Below are positions 45,610-56,386 of a DNA stretch of 64,000 bases, piece by piece. The DNA comes from Niallia nealsonii (GTDB lineage Bacteria; Bacillota; Bacilli; Bacillales; Cytobacillaceae): contig NZ_PISE01000015.1 of the NCBI RefSeq assembly GCF_002835805.1, positions 100,862 through 164,861 on the forward strand, written 5' to 3'. How positions within the stretch are numbered: position 1 is the first letter of the stretch; each line of letters begins with the position of its first letter. The notes beneath the pieces were generated by a model that was given only the letters and a program-made list of their open reading frames with translations, made no database searches and had not been told where the DNA came from. Position numbers and translations under genes: made by a program.

Positions 45610-45919
45610 CACCCTGCACCACCTTTACGAAACTCCCTATTACATATTCTCTAAAATGAATAGCATGTCCTGCAAAATATATTAATTATAATAAGAAACT
45701 TCTCGAATTTTCATAGAATTTGCCATTATATCTCTATTATATAATAGTTAAGAAAAATGATATAGTCTAAATTTCATAGATTTAATTTGAAAAGTCGTTA
45801 TTATTCCAATAATAAAATGGGCTGCAAAAAGAGCTAGTTCTATTTTTTATATTCAAGTTTTGCGTTTTTTCTATAACCTTCCTCCTTAATAAAATCTAAA
45901 AAAGGAGGAAGATCATATT
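45610..45919. other. Intergenic gap between noc and rsmG
   Basis: 310 bp with the noc promoter region and a 10-bp inverted repeat CTTCCTCCTT / AAGGAGGAAG (45888-45911) just after rsmG that lacks a T-run on the minus strand. Nothing else recognised. Confidence 0.45.
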
Positions 45920-46639
45920 TTATTCAATTGGCTCTTTATTAGGTGTACCAGGTTTTCTTGGATATTTTTTGGATGTCGATTCTACCTTAGAGATAATTAA
46001 TATATTTCGCTCGCTTTTCTCAAATGGTAATTCGAATGAATGTTTTGCTTCCAATTTCCCACCTAAAACAGAAATTGCCCTTTTGCCAGCTTCAATTTCT
46101 TCCTCGGCACTAGCTGCCTTCATGGCAACAAATACTCCCCCAACCTTTACAAGAGGTAAACATAATTCGCTTAACACAGACAATCTTGCTACGGCTCTTG
46201 CTGTTACAATATCAAATTGCTCTCGATACTTGCTATTTTTTCCAAATGTTTCAGCACGATCATGAACAAATTCTACATTTTCCAATTGAAGTTGTTTCGC
46301 TAGATGTTGGAGAAAATGTATTCGCTTGTTTAATGAATCCACTATTGTTACCTTCAGATTTGGATAAACAATTTTTAATGGAATAGAAGGAAATCCAGCA
46401 CCTGCACCTACATCACAAATATGGACAGGTTTAGTAAATGAATCTTCATAGAAAGATGCCGTAACAGAATCATAAAAATGTTTTAAATATACATCTTCCT
46501 TTTCTGTAATAGCCGTAAGATTCATCTTTTCATTCCATTCAACCAATGTTTGGAAATAAATTTCAAATTGTTTCACTTGCGTTTCGGAAAGGTTAATTCC
46601 CTTTTCTGAAAATGTGTGAATAAACTGTTCTATATTCAT
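45920..46639 (-). CDS. rsmG: 16S rRNA guanosine-527 N7-methyltransferase
   Basis: 239 residues. The methyltransferase motif I is [20 protein letters not shown], with [11 protein letters not shown] and [10 protein letters not shown] following. It methylates G527 of 16S rRNA; loss gives low-level streptomycin resistance. It lies 22 bp after mnmG and is probably in the mnmE-mnmG-rsmG transcript. Confidence 0.97.
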   Translation of the reverse strand: MNIEQFIHTFSEKGINLSETQVKQFEIYFQTLVEWNEKMNLTAITEKEDVYLKHFYDSVTASFYEDSFTKPVHICDVGAGAGFPSIPLKIVYPNLKVTIVDSLNKRIHFLQHLAKQLQLENVEFVHDRAETFGKNSKYREQFDIVTARAVARLSVLSELCLPLVKVGGVFVAMKAASAEEEIEAGKRAISVLGGKLEAKHSFELPFEKSERNILIISKVESTSKKYPRKPGTPNKEPIE

Positions 46640-46661
46640 ATTAGAACCCTTTCCAAAAAAT

Positions 46662-48542
46662 TTAAATGCGCGCTATGCGTCCCTGCTCTAAATAAACTAA
46701 AAGTATGGAAATATCTGCAGGATTTACCCCAGAGATTCTAGACGCTTGTGCAATGGATAATGGACGAACTGTTTTTAGCTTCTGCTTTGCTTCTGTTGCC
46801 AAGCTTGAGATCCCATCATAATCTATATTCTCCGGAATTTTTTTATTTTCCATCTTTTTCAATCTTTCAACTTGCTGTAAAGATTTTTCGATATATCCTT
46901 CATACTTAATTTGAATTTCTACTTGTTCCATTATCTCATCTGTTAATAGAACATTACTTGGCGCTAAAGAATATATATGGCTATAATTCATTTCTGGTCT
47001 TCTTAATAAGTCAGCTGCGCGTATACCATCTTTTAATTCGCTGCCGCCCTGTTCTTTAATTATCTGTTGGACTTGTTCAGATGGTTTTAAAATTATTTCT
47101 TTTAAGCGTTGCTTTTCTGCTTCTATCTGTTGTTTTTTCTCTGAAAATTTGTCAAATCTTTCTTTAGAAATTAATCCTATTTTTGCTCCAATTCCTGTTA
47201 AACGTAAATCAGCATTATCATGACGAAGCAATAAACGATACTCCGCTCTAGATGTTAACAAACGATATGGTTCATTCGTTCCTTTTGTAACCAGATCATC
47301 TATTAATACACCGATATAAGCATCAGAGCGTCTTAAGATCAATTCCTCTTTATCTAGAGCTCTTAAACCTGCATTAATTCCAGCCATTAAACCTTGACCT
47401 GCCGCCTCTTCATATCCAGAAGTTCCGTTAATTTGCCCTGCTGTATAAAGATTTTTTATTTTTTTTGTCTCTAAAGTCGGCCATAACTGAGTAGGCACAA
47501 TTGCATCATACTCAATCGCATAACCTGGTCTCATCATTTGAACATTTTCAAGGCCAGGAATCGTTTTTAAAATTTGTTGTTGAACATCTTCTGGCAAGCT
47601 TGTTGATAATCCTTGCACATAAACTTCTTGTGTATTTTTTCCTTCTGGCTCTAAGAAAATTTGATGTCTTGGTTTATCATTAAAACGAACTACTTTATCT
47701 TCAATCGAAGGGCAATAACGAGGCCCAGTTCCTTTAATCATTCCTGAATACATTGGTGAGCGATGTAAATTAGCATCAATAATTTGATGAGTCGTTTCAT
47801 TAGTATAAGTCAGCCAACATGGAAGTTGTTCTGTTATATATTTTGTCGTTTCATAAGAAAATGCTCGTGGCACATCATCACCAGGCTGAATTTCTGTTTT
47901 GCTATAGTCGATAGAATGGCTATTAACACGAGGTGGAGTTCCGGTTTTAAAACGTACTAAATCAAATCCCAATTCTTCCAGATGCTCTGATAAGCGAATA
48001 GATGGCTGTTGATTATTAGGTCCGCTTGAATACTTTAATTCCCCTAAAATAATTTCACCGCGAAGATACGTACCAGTTGTGATAACTACTGTTTCTGCTC
48101 GATAAGTAGCTCCTGATTTTGTGATAACACCTTTAACGATGTCTTCTTCTACAATCAACTGTTCTACCATACCTTGAATTAAAGTTAAATTCGGTTGATT
48201 TTCTAATGTTTTTTTCATTTCATGTTGATACATAAATTTATCTGCTTGCGCTCGTAGTGCTCTAACCGCAGGCCCTTTTCCTGTATTCAACATTCTCATT
48301 TGTATATATGTTTTATCAATATTTTTTCCCATTTCCCCGCCAAGAGCATCAATTTCTCTTACTACAATCCCCTTAGCTGGACCACCAACAGATGGATTGC
48401 ATGGCATAAATGCAACCATATCAAGATTAATTGTCAACATCAAAGTATTAGCTCCAAGCCGTGCTGCTGCAAGTCCCGCCTCACAGCCCGCATGTCCTGC
48501 ACCTATAACAATGACATCAAAGTTACCCGCTTCATACTGCAT
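46662..48542 (-). CDS. mnmG: tRNA uridine-34 carboxymethylaminomethyl-modifying enzyme MnmG (GidA)
   Basis: 626 residues; the second of two adjacent ATG codons is preferred because GGAGG lies 7 nt upstream. FAD-binding [21 protein letters not shown] split as [13 protein letters not shown] and the GidA signatures [11 protein letters not shown] and [16 protein letters not shown] are present, with the C-terminal helical domain for MnmE binding. With MnmE it installs cmnm5 at tRNA wobble uridine 34. Confidence 0.97.
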   Translation of the reverse strand: MQYEAGNFDVIVIGAGHAGCEAGLAAARLGANTLMLTINLDMVAFMPCNPSVGGPAKGIVVREIDALGGEMGKNIDKTYIQMRMLNTGKGPAVRALRAQADKFMYQHEMKKTLENQPNLTLIQGMVEQLIVEEDIVKGVITKSGATYRAETVVITTGTYLRGEIILGELKYSSGPNNQQPSIRLSEHLEELGFDLVRFKTGTPPRVNSHSIDYSKTEIQPGDDVPRAFSYETTKYITEQLPCWLTYTNETTHQIIDANLHRSPMYSGMIKGTGPRYCPSIEDKVVRFNDKPRHQIFLEPEGKNTQEVYVQGLSTSLPEDVQQQILKTIPGLENVQMMRPGYAIEYDAIVPTQLWPTLETKKIKNLYTAGQINGTSGYEEAAGQGLMAGINAGLRALDKEELILRRSDAYIGVLIDDLVTKGTNEPYRLLTSRAEYRLLLRHDNADLRLTGIGAKIGLISKERFDKFSEKKQQIEAEKQRLKEIILKPSEQVQQIIKEQGGSELKDGIRAADLLRRPEMNYSHIYSLAPSNVLLTDEIMEQVEIQIKYEGYIEKSLQQVERLKKMENKKIPENIDYDGISSLATEAKQKLKTVRPLSIAQASRISGVNPADISILLVYLEQGRIARI

Positions 48543-48601
48543 CATGGTGCCTCCTTATATTGTTTCACTATGCTTTCGCTAGATTTATACTATCAAAAAA
48601 G

Positions 48602-49987
48602 TTATTTTCCGAGGCAGAACTGCGAAAACAATTGATCGATTAGGCTCTCATGTACACTATCGCCAATAATTTCTCCAAGCAATTCCCACGTTCTAGTTAA
48701 ATCAATTTGGACAATATCGATTGGTGTTCCCATTTCTACACCAATTATCGCCTCGTTTATAGATTGCAGTGATTGATTTAATAAGGCAATATGTCTAGTA
48801 TTGGAAACATACGTCATATCACTTGCCTCAATAGCCCCTTCAAAAAACAAAGTAGATATCGCCTCTTCTAATTGGTTTACTCCATTATCCTCTAGCAAAG
48901 AAGTTGTAACCATTTTTTGATGATTAGCCAGTTTACCCACCATATCCATATCAATCTTTTGCGGTAAATCTGTTTTATTAACAATTACGATATAATCCAT
49001 TCCTTCCACTGCTTTAAAAAGATTTATATCTTCATTGGTTAATTCATCTGCATAATTTAAAACCAATAGAATTAAATCAGCTTCCTTTAATACTTGGCGT
49101 GATTTTTCTACACCAATTCTTTCGACAATATCTTCCGTCTCTCTTATTCCAGCCGTATCTACAAGTTTGAGCGGAACGCCCCTAATATTGACATATTCTT
49201 CAATTACATCTCTTGTTGTACCTGGAATATCTGTTACAATTGCCTTATTTTCCTGTACTAATGTATTTAGTAAAGAAGATTTTCCGACATTTGGTCTGCC
49301 TACAATAACAGTTGATAAACCTTCTCTAAGAATTTTGCCTTGCTGAGAAGTCTGCAGCAATTTTTCTATCTCTATTTTTACATTCTTAGATTTATTCAAC
49401 ATCATTAGATGGGTCATTTCTTCTACATCATCGTACTCTGGATAATCAATATTCACTTCTACTTGCGCTAATGTTTCAAGTATTTCCTGTCTTAGCCTTT
49501 TTATTAATTTGGACAATCGCCCTTCCATTTGTCCAAGTGCGACATTCATTGCACGATCTGTTTTTGCTCTAATTAAATCCATTACAGCTTCTGCTTGGGA
49601 TAAATCAATTCTTCCGTTTAAAAATGCCCTTTTAGTAAATTCTCCTGGTTCCGCCAGCCTCGCCCCGTACGTTACCAGCAATTGAAGAAGCCTATTTACA
49701 GAAGCAATTCCGCCATGGCAATTAATCTCTACTACATCTTCTTTTGTAAAAGTTTTTGGTCCTTTCATTACAGAAACCATTACTTCTTCTACTACCTCAT
49801 TGTTTGCTGGATCCACTATATGACCGTAATGAATTGTATGAGTTAAAGCAGTGCTTATCTTTTTATTATTAATGCTTTTAAACAGCTTATCGGCAATCAT
49901 AAATGCATCAGGACCACTAATCCTAACAATTGCTATCGCTCCCTCTCCCATTGGAGTTGATATAGCAGCAATCGTATCAAAGTCCAT
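48602..49987 (-). CDS. mnmE: tRNA modification GTPase MnmE (TrmE)
   Basis: 461 residues from ATG 49987 with GAGGTGAGG upstream; a GTG at 49996 overlaps that site. N-terminal folate-binding domain ([20 protein letters not shown]), helical domain, inserted G domain with [28 protein letters not shown] and NKTD, and the C-terminal catalytic FCLGK with its cysteine. Works with MnmG. Two DnaA boxes lie upstream. Confidence 0.97.
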   Translation of the reverse strand: MDFDTIAAISTPMGEGAIAIVRISGPDAFMIADKLFKSINNKKISTALTHTIHYGHIVDPANNEVVEEVMVSVMKGPKTFTKEDVVEINCHGGIASVNRLLQLLVTYGARLAEPGEFTKRAFLNGRIDLSQAEAVMDLIRAKTDRAMNVALGQMEGRLSKLIKRLRQEILETLAQVEVNIDYPEYDDVEEMTHLMMLNKSKNVKIEIEKLLQTSQQGKILREGLSTVIVGRPNVGKSSLLNTLVQENKAIVTDIPGTTRDVIEEYVNIRGVPLKLVDTAGIRETEDIVERIGVEKSRQVLKEADLILLVLNYADELTNEDINLFKAVEGMDYIVIVNKTDLPQKIDMDMVGKLANHQKMVTTSLLEDNGVNQLEEAISTLFFEGAIEASDMTYVSNTRHIALLNQSLQSINEAIIGVEMGTPIDIVQIDLTRTWELLGEIIGDSVHESLIDQLFSQFCLGK

Positions 49988-50079
49988 TTTCCTCACCTCG
50001 ATTTGTTCTCTAAAGTTCTATATAAAAGGTATTTCCTGAATATATATTTGTTACAATAGATTAGATTATCATATCCACA

Positions 50080-50158
50080 TCTATTTAAAAAGAAAAAAAT
50101 ACGCACACTTATCCACATTACATTTTTTTATTTATTCTACCATTCTATCTTATCCACA
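50080..50158. promoter_or_regulatory. DnaA boxes upstream of mnmE
   Basis: TTATCCACA at 50109-50117 and 50150-50158 and a near match ATATCCACA at about 50081-50089, all in the same orientation, in the gap between jag and mnmE. DnaA may influence the mnmE promoter here. Confidence 0.55.
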
Positions 50159-50250
50159 TGTGAATAACAATAAAACAGAAATAATTTAAGAATAAACTTC
50201 TTACAGAATATAGCTATTTTAGAAAATAATATTGCCAAATATTAAATTAA

Positions 50251-50289
50251 AAAAGGCACATAAGGAGGAATCCTCCTTATGTGCCTTTT
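50251..50289. terminator. Terminator of the rpmH-rnpA-yidC-jag operon
   Basis: Two 19-base arms (50251-50269, 50271-50289) beginning AAAAGGCACA form a near-perfect palindrome; follows the jag stop. Confidence 0.85.
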
Positions 50290-50299
50290 CTCCGTTCGT

Positions 50300-50923
50300 T
50301 TATTTAATATGATATGGGGCTATAACAATGTGTCGATTTCTGTTTTCTCCAGTAGAATATGTTTTAACTTCTTTAAATGAAACAAGCGCTGCATGAATAA
50401 TCTTTCGTTCTTCTGAAGGCATCGGTTCTAAAGAAATTTCTTTTCCTGTTCTTGCCGCTTTTTGAGCAATCCTCTCAGCAAGTTGAATAAGCGCCTCTTT
50501 TCTCCGCTCCCTATATCCTTCTGCATTCAACTGTACATGATAATATTGATCTGATTCTCGATTAATGACAAGCTGCGTTACATATTGCAAGGAATTTAAG
50601 GTCTGTCCCCTTTTACCTATCAAAATGGCAATTTTTTGACCAGTTATTTGATAGGTAATATTTTTCCCTTCCTGCTCAACCGTAATATCAGCCATTACTC
50701 CCATTTTTTCGCAGACATCCAGCAAAAATTCTTTTGCCTGTTCAACTGAATTGTTTAAACGCTTAACTGTTACAACAGCTGCACGAAATCCAAATCCTAA
50801 AAATCCTTTTTTTCCTTTATCAACAACAATGATTTCGGCTTGATTCTTTGTTGTTTTAAGTTGCGCTAAAGCTGATTCCACTGCTGATTCGACTGTTCGT
50901 CCTTTAGCAGTTACTTCTCTCAC
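50300..50923 (-). CDS. jag: RNA-binding protein Jag (KhpB)
   Basis: 207 residues. N-terminal Jag domain ([33 protein letters not shown]), a KH domain with [16 protein letters not shown], and a C-terminal R3H domain ([13 protein letters not shown]). Binds RNA with KhpA and affects cell elongation and sporulation. It overlaps the yidC stop by 4 bp. Confidence 0.95.
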   Translation of the reverse strand: MREVTAKGRTVESAVESALAQLKTTKNQAEIIVVDKGKKGFLGFGFRAAVVTVKRLNNSVEQAKEFLLDVCEKMGVMADITVEQEGKNITYQITGQKIAILIGKRGQTLNSLQYVTQLVINRESDQYYHVQLNAEGYRERRKEALIQLAERIAQKAARTGKEISLEPMPSEERKIIHAALVSFKEVKTYSTGENRNRHIVIAPYHIK

Positions 50924-51702
50924 TTTTTCGCTCCTCCTCCTGCTTTACCTGTTTCACCACTCTTTTTTAATTCAGGGCCTTTAATAAAGAATGTTTGAAT
51001 AATGGTGAAAATATTACCAACCACCCAATACAAAGAAAGAGCCGCAGGGAACTTTATGGCAAATACTAAAATCATGATTGGCATAATCCAAAGCATCATC
51101 ATCATTTGCGGATTTTGCCCAGCGGTGCCTGCCATTGTCATTTTTGTTTGAATAAATGTCGTAATCCCCGCAAGAATCGGTAAAATATAGTATGGATCTG
51201 CCTCTCCTAAATCAAACCAAAGAAATTCATGTGTTGCAATTTCTCTAGTACGAGATATCGCATGATAAAAACCAATTAAAATTGGCATTTGAACAACTAA
51301 TGGAAAACAGCCTGCAAGTGGGTTAACATTATTGTTCTTAAATAGTTTCATCGTTTCTTCTTGTAGCTTTTGTTGTGTTTTTTGATCTTTAGAGCTGTAT
51401 TTTTTGCGCAAATTCTCCATTTCAGGCTGAATAGCTTGCATTGCTTTACTGTTTTTTGTTTGTTTAATCATTAATGGCAAAATAACTAAGCGAACTAATA
51501 TTGTTACAATAATTATTGATAAGCCAAAACTTCCCCCAGCAAATTCCGCTGTTTTTACTATCAACTGAGATAATGGATAAACAATATATTCATTCCAAAA
51601 CCCTTCGCTTTTAGATGTAATTGGTTTATTAAATTCAGTACAGCCAGTTAAAACAGTCATGATAAACAAAATTCCTACTAGCAATAATGTTTTCTTTTTC
51701 AA
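50920..51702 (-). CDS. yidC: Membrane protein insertase YidC (SpoIIIJ type)
   Basis: 260 residues. A lipoprotein signal peptide ends in the lipobox LTGCTE, with Cys at about residue 21. Five membrane helices follow; the conserved hydrophilic-groove arginine is in [19 protein letters not shown], and [19 protein letters not shown] marks the family. It inserts proteins in the membrane with or without SecYEG; the SpoIIIJ type is needed for forespore signalling. It belongs to rpmH-rnpA-yidC-jag. Confidence 0.96.
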   Translation of the reverse strand: MKKKTLLLVGILFIMTVLTGCTEFNKPITSKSEGFWNEYIVYPLSQLIVKTAEFAGGSFGLSIIIVTILVRLVILPLMIKQTKNSKAMQAIQPEMENLRKKYSSKDQKTQQKLQEETMKLFKNNNVNPLAGCFPLVVQMPILIGFYHAISRTREIATHEFLWFDLGEADPYYILPILAGITTFIQTKMTMAGTAGQNPQMMMMLWIMPIMILVFAIKFPAALSLYWVVGNIFTIIQTFFIKGPELKKSGETGKAGGGAKK

Positions 51703-51800
51703 GCGCCAAATCCTCCTGTATTTTTATGATTTCTCATTAAATTTTAATATATTTTATATTGTAACGTAATATTACAACCTAGGAAACGCTTAACAAAATT

Positions 51801-52151
51801 TTATTCATTCTTTTTGATGATTATTTTGGCAATTTTTAAAACATGGCTTAAACTATTCAAAACTTCTTCATAACTCATGTCTGAAACTGGCTTTCTTGCA
51901 ATAATAACATAATCCATCGCAGGATTTAATTGGTGTTCCAGCTCTAAGAAGGCCTGTCTAATATATCTTTTTATCCTGTTTCTAGTTACTGCATTGCCTA
52001 TTTTTTTGCTTACAGATAAGCCAATGCGAAAATGATCTTGATTTTTTTTGCTTAATTTATATACAACAAATTGTCTGTTGGCAAAAGATTGTCCCTTTTT
52101 AAATACCTCTTGAAATTCTTTATTTTTTTTTATTCTAAATTCTTTCTTCAA
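51801..52151 (-). CDS. rnpA: Ribonuclease P protein component
   Basis: 116 residues from TTG 52151, which has AAGGAG 8 nt upstream and gives the normal N-terminus ([19 protein letters not shown]). A longer frame to 52214 has no binding site. The RNR signature is [15 protein letters not shown]. It helps the catalytic RNA process tRNA 5' ends. A 313-bp gap separates it from rpmH. Confidence 0.95.
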   Translation of the reverse strand: MKKEFRIKKNKEFQEVFKKGQSFANRQFVVYKLSKKNQDHFRIGLSVSKKIGNAVTRNRIKRYIRQAFLELEHQLNPAMDYVIIARKPVSDMSYEEVLNSLSHVLKIAKIIIKKNE

Positions 52152-52445
52152 GTTATATACTCCTTCAGGCTCTTCTATCCTTTTGAATAATAATATGTAT
52201 TGAAAAAAAAGCATAGTTATTTCCTCTGTAGCATATTTTTAGAAAAGCCCTATTTTAGTTTTTTCTAAAAAAAGAATCAGAATCTACAAAATCAATTCTA
52301 ATTAAAAAATAGATATATGTTCATAAATTTAAAAATAAATAGCTTATTTCTATAAATATTTCCATATACGCTAGTTTTTATATCAAATAGTTCCAATACA
52401 AGGTAGCAGATAATACTTCATGTCAAAATATTTATGAAAAAAAGA
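52152..52445. other. Gap between rnpA and rpmH
   Basis: About 290 bp, AT-rich, without a coding frame. The repeat of TTTTTTCTAAAA and AGAAAAGCCC near 52240-52275 is the only structure noted (imperfect hairpin). Confidence 0.4.
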
Positions 52446-52463
52446 CCACTGAGGGTTCAGTGG
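52446..52463 (-). terminator. Terminator of rpmH
   Basis: CCACTGA / TCAGTGG with a 4-nt loop, followed on the minus strand by TCTTTTTTT. It lies directly after the rpmH stop and would set the ratio of L34 to the RNase P protein. Confidence 0.8.
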
Positions 52464-52464
52464 C

Positions 52465-52677
<213 letters not shown>

Positions 52678-52912
52678 CTATTCATTTCTTTTCTTTTCTT
52701 TTCTGTATTTTTTTTCACTGATTTGGTAACAATAATTTGGGTTCTCTTCATTTCATTAAGATCTCTTTACTATTGTTTCTTATTCTAAATTAGATAATCT
52801 AAGAAAAATTCTATTTTTACCTTCTTTATCATAATACCCTCTCTACTTATTGTCACCTTAAAATTATTTTTTAATAATAGATTTTTCACCTTAATCCTCT
52901 TATTTATTGGTC

Positions 52913-53229
52913 TGTGGATAAATTTCGACAGTTTTTTTTCTATCCACAACAGTTATATACAACTTTTTCACATAATAAAAGTTTGTGGACATTTTTTATC
53001 AACATACTGTTTAGGTTGTGGATAAATTTCAAAAACCATTGCAGTTATTACGATAATTTGATATTATAGTTTTGTTTTCACATTTGAATAAATTCTATGC
53101 ATACCTTATTTATCCACAAACTGTGGATAAAATGTGGACAGGTTATTAAATATGTCTGAATATAGTTGTCCACAATTAGTGGATATTGTCGAAAATTCAC
53201 TTAATTTCCTTATTATATATTTTTCCACA
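52913..53229. other. oriC: oriC, left part (DnaA-box clusters upstream of dnaA)
   Basis: DnaA boxes: TGTGGATAA at 52913-52921, 53017-53025 and 53122-53130; TTATCCACA at 53110-53118; variants CTATCCACA at about 52940 and TTGTCCACA at 53166-53174, plus TTTTCCACA near 53221. They fill the 718-bp rpmH-dnaA gap, matching the incA/incB half of the bipartite B. subtilis origin, and also allow DnaA autoregulation. Confidence 0.9.
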
Positions 53230-53317
53230 ATTAAAATGATAGTATTAGCAGATTGCTTTAATAGACAAAATCTGTTCTCTTCAACACGCAAATAAACAGA
53301 AAAGGAGGGGAAACTGT

Positions 53318-54664
53318 TTGGAAAATATTGCGGATTTATGGAACAAGGCCTTATCCAATATAGAAAAGAAAATAAGCAAACCCAGTTTTGATACCTGGTT
53401 AAAGGCTACTGCTGCACATTCCTTGCAAGGGGATAGTTTAGTTATTACTGCTCCGAATGAATTTGCACGTGATTGGCTAGAAGAGCGCTATTCCCAGCTT
53501 ATTTCTGGAATTCTGTATGAGATAACTGGAGAAGAGCTTACTGTAAAATTTATTATTCCTCAAAATCAAAAAGAAGAAGAATTTGATTTGCAAATTTCGT
53601 CTAAACAAAGGAAAAAAACTGAAGAATCAGCTGATTTTCCACGAACTATATTGAATCCTAAATATGTTTTCGACACTTTTGTCATTGGCTCAGGAAATAG
53701 GTTTGCCCATGCAGCATCTTTAGCTGTAGCAGAGGCTCCAGCTAAAGCATATAATCCTCTTTTTATTTATGGAGGAGTTGGACTAGGAAAAACTCACTTA
53801 ATGCATGCAATAGGACATTATGTCTTAGATCATAATCCTTCCGCTAAAGTTGTTTATTTATCTTCGGAAAAATTTACAAATGAATTTATCAATAGTATTA
53901 GAGATAACAAAGGGGCACAATTTAGAGATAAGTATCGAAATGTTGATGTCCTGCTAATAGATGATATTCAGTTTTTAGCTGGAAAAGAATCAACACAAGA
54001 GGAATTTTTTCATACTTTTAATACTCTGCATGAAGAAAGTAAACAGATTATTATATCCAGCGATCGGCCTCCTAAAGAAATACCAACGCTTGAAGATCGT
54101 CTTCGTTCGCGATTTGAATGGGGGTTAATTACAGATATAACACCTCCTGATTTAGAAACGAGAATTGCTATTTTAAGAAAAAAAGCAAAAGCTGATGGAT
54201 TAGATATTCCAAATGAAGTCATGTTATATATTGCAAATCAAATTGATACAAATATCCGGGAATTAGAAGGTGCCCTCATTCGCGTTGTTGCCTATTCCTC
54301 TTTAATCAATAAAGATATCAATGCAGATTTAGCTGCAGAGGCCTTAAAAGATATTGTTCCAACTTCTAAACCGAGAGTTATTACTATTCATGATATACAA
54401 AAAGTTGTTGGAGAACATTTTAATATAAAATTAGAAGATTTTAAGGCAAAAAAAAGAACAAAATCTATTGCATTTCCTAGACAAATCGCCATGTATTTAT
54501 CTCGAGAACTTACAGACTTCTCCCTCCCAAAAATTGGAGAAGAATTTGGTGGAAGAGATCATACAACGGTTATTCATGCCCATGAAAAAATCTCAAAATT
54601 ACTTGTTTCTGACTCTTTATTGCAAAAACAAGTAAATGAGATAAATGAGATATTAAAAATTTAG
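53318..54664 (+). CDS. dnaA: Chromosomal replication initiator DnaA
   Basis: 448 residues, TTG start with GGAGGGG upstream. Domain I (1-80), short linker, AAA+ domain with Walker [10 protein letters not shown] (152-160), Walker [14 protein letters not shown] and the initiator-specific helix, then domain IV with the DNA-binding signature [15 protein letters not shown]. It binds the surrounding boxes as ATP form, melts the origin and recruits the helicase loader. It starts the plus-strand replichore operon dnaA-dnaN. Confidence 0.98.
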   Translation: MENIADLWNKALSNIEKKISKPSFDTWLKATAAHSLQGDSLVITAPNEFARDWLEERYSQLISGILYEITGEELTVKFIIPQNQKEEEFDLQISSKQRKKTEESADFPRTILNPKYVFDTFVIGSGNRFAHAASLAVAEAPAKAYNPLFIYGGVGLGKTHLMHAIGHYVLDHNPSAKVVYLSSEKFTNEFINSIRDNKGAQFRDKYRNVDVLLIDDIQFLAGKESTQEEFFHTFNTLHEESKQIIISSDRPPKEIPTLEDRLRSRFEWGLITDITPPDLETRIAILRKKAKADGLDIPNEVMLYIANQIDTNIRELEGALIRVVAYSSLINKDINADLAAEALKDIVPTSKPRVITIHDIQKVVGEHFNIKLEDFKAKKRTKSIAFPRQIAMYLSRELTDFSLPKIGEEFGGRDHTTVIHAHEKISKLLVSDSLLQKQVNEINEILKI

Positions 54665-54673
54665 ATAGAATTA

Positions 54674-54756
54674 TGTGTATAACTTGTTCCTACTTAAACA
54701 CAGTCTATCCACATGTGGATAGACTGTGTTTCCTTTACTTTTTAAAGTTATCCACA
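54674..54756. other. oriC: oriC, right part: DnaA boxes between dnaA and dnaN
   Basis: TGTGTATAA at 54674-54682 (reverse of TTATACACA), CTATCCACA at 54705-54713, TGTGGATAG at 54714-54722, and TTATCCACA at 54748-54756. The middle two form the core of a palindrome. The last one is adjacent to the DnaA-trio. Confidence 0.9.
54696..54731. repeat. Perfect 36-bp palindrome after dnaA
   Basis: AAACACAGTCTATCCACA is followed directly by its reverse complement. Two DnaA boxes abut head to head at the centre. It could act both as a weak dnaA terminator hairpin and as a paired DnaA site. Confidence 0.85.
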
Positions 54757-54768
54757 AATTAACAGGCC

Positions 54769-54786
54769 CTACTATTACTACTACTA
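54769..54786. other. DnaA-trio array and unwinding region of oriC
   Basis: CTA CTA TTA CTA CTA CTA, which reads TAG-type trios on the opposite strand, starts 12 bp after a consensus DnaA box, preceded by a short GGCC cluster, and is followed by T7-A6 and AT-rich sequence to about 54815. This is the layout of the basal origin-unwinding system of B. subtilis. Confidence 0.8.
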
Positions 54787-54851
54787 TTTTTTTAAAAAAT
54801 ATATTATTAAAAATAGCACTAAGAAATTTAAAAATATCGGAGGATTAATTT

Positions 54852-55985
54852 ATGAAATTTATCATCCAAAAGGATTATCTTGTACAAAGTGTTCAAGATG
54901 TTATGAAAGCAATTACTAGTAGAACGACTATTCCTATTTTGACAGGAATAAAAATTGTAGCGACTGATGAAGGAGTTACATTAACAGGAAGTGATTCAGA
55001 TATTTCCATAGAATCATTTATACCTAAAGAAGAAAATGATATAGAAATTGTAGAAATACAAAAAACAGGATCTATTGTTTTACAAGCAAAGTTTTTTAGT
55101 GAAATTGTTAAAAAACTCCCAACAAATCAAGTCGAAATAGAAGTAGATCAATTACAGACAGTTATTCGATCTGGAAAATCGGAATTTAATTTAAATGGAT
55201 TAGATTCTGAAGAATATCCACATTTACCAGAGTTATCAGAGCAAAACATTTTAAAAATTCCAACAGACATATTAAAAAATATTATTAAGCAAACAGTATT
55301 TGCAGTGTCCACCTCAGAAACACGTCCGGTGTTAACAGGTGTCAATTGGAAAGTGGAAAATGGAGATTTAATCTGTATTGCAACAGATAGCCATCGTTTA
55401 GCTTTAAGAAAAGCAAAAATTAATTCCAATGAGGAAGAAACTTATAATATTGTTATACCAGGAAAAAGTTTAAATGAATTAAATCGTATTTTGGATGATG
55501 ATAATGAATCCGTGGAGATTGTTATAACAGAAAATCAAATATTATTTAAAACAAAACATATATTATTTTTTTCCCGATTATTAGAAGGGAATTATCCAGA
55601 TACAAATCGCCTTATTCCAACAGAGAGCAAAACAGATATTATTGTGAATGCAAAAGAGTTTTTACAAGCGATTGATCGTGCTTCCTTACTTGCTCGCGAG
55701 GGCAGAAATAATGTCGTGAAATTTGCTACTCTTAGTGAGAATGTCATTGAAATCTCTTCTTTTACACCGGAAATTGGAAAAGTAGTTGAAGAATTGATAA
55801 GTGAGTCAATTAGCGGAGAAGAACTAAAAATCTCGTTTAGTGCTAAATACATGATGGATGCATTAAAAGCATTAGAGGGTACAGAAATAAAAATCAGCTT
55901 CACTGGTGCAATGCGTCCATTTGTCATTCATCCAATTAATGATGATGCCATTCTTCAGTTAATTCTTCCCGTAAGAACATATTAG
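54852..55985 (+). CDS. dnaN: DNA polymerase III beta sliding clamp
   Basis: 377 residues, ATG with GGAGG upstream. Three repeated clamp domains; recognisable parts are MKFIIQKDYLVQSVQDVMKA, TIPILTGIKIVATDEGVTLT, FAVSTSETRPVLTGVNW and the C-terminal LILPVRTY. The ring tethers polymerase and repair proteins to DNA. It follows the oriC unwinding region. Confidence 0.98.
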   Translation: MKFIIQKDYLVQSVQDVMKAITSRTTIPILTGIKIVATDEGVTLTGSDSDISIESFIPKEENDIEIVEIQKTGSIVLQAKFFSEIVKKLPTNQVEIEVDQLQTVIRSGKSEFNLNGLDSEEYPHLPELSEQNILKIPTDILKNIIKQTVFAVSTSETRPVLTGVNWKVENGDLICIATDSHRLALRKAKINSNEEETYNIVIPGKSLNELNRILDDDNESVEIVITENQILFKTKHILFFSRLLEGNYPDTNRLIPTESKTDIIVNAKEFLQAIDRASLLAREGRNNVVKFATLSENVIEISSFTPEIGKVVEELISESISGEELKISFSAKYMMDALKALEGTEIKISFTGAMRPFVIHPINDDAILQLILPVRTY

Positions 55986-56037
55986 AATAAACTTTTTGTG
56001 ATTTTTAAGTGCTTCGAAAAATATGAAAAGTCTTGTT

Positions 56038-56070
56038 TAAGAGGGTAGCATCTTAGTGTTAACCCTCTTA
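56038..56070 (+). terminator. Terminator of dnaA-dnaN
   Basis: TAAGAGGGT / ACCCTCTTA with a 15-nt loop, followed by TTTTATTTAT. Confidence 0.75.
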
Positions 56071-56158
56071 TTTTATTTATATTTTTAGTTTTCTTTGTGT
56101 ATCGAGCAATTATTTAGTAAAATAATAAGATACGATTAAATTTGAAAGAGTGAACAAT

Positions 56159-56371
56159 ATGGATAATTCAATTAGAATAGATACGGAATATATTACTTTA
56201 GGTCAATTTCTTAAAGTAGCAGAATTAATTCAATCAGGTGGAATGGCAAAATGGTTTTTAAGTGAATATGAAGTGTTTGTCAATGGAGAACAGGATCAGC
56301 GACGAGGAAGAAAACTGCGATCTGGTGATGTCATTGATATTCCTTCGTTTGGCCAATTTACTGTTTTATAA
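56159..56371 (+). CDS. yaaA: S4-domain RNA-binding protein YaaA
   Basis: 70 residues from ATG 56159, 8 nt after GAAAGAG; a GTG at 56150 overlaps that site. S4 fold: ITLGQFLKVAELIQSGGMAK, EVFVNGEQDQRRGRKLRSGD. It is likely an RNA-binding factor for the large ribosomal subunit (RlbA/YaaA family). It lies 15 bp before recF, the conserved order. Confidence 0.93.
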   Translation: MDNSIRIDTEYITLGQFLKVAELIQSGGMAKWFLSEYEVFVNGEQDQRRGRKLRSGDVIDIPSFGQFTVL

Positions 56372-56386
56372 AGAGGATGAAGCCAA

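Noticed and set aside
45888..45911. Inverted repeat CTTCCTCCTT / AAGGAGGAAG after rsmG as a terminator
   Set aside because: No T-run follows on the rsmG strand; kept only as a note in the gap entry.
48300..48635. 111-codon plus-strand frame over the mnmG start
   Set aside because: Antisense to a highly conserved gene and rich in unlikely residue runs.
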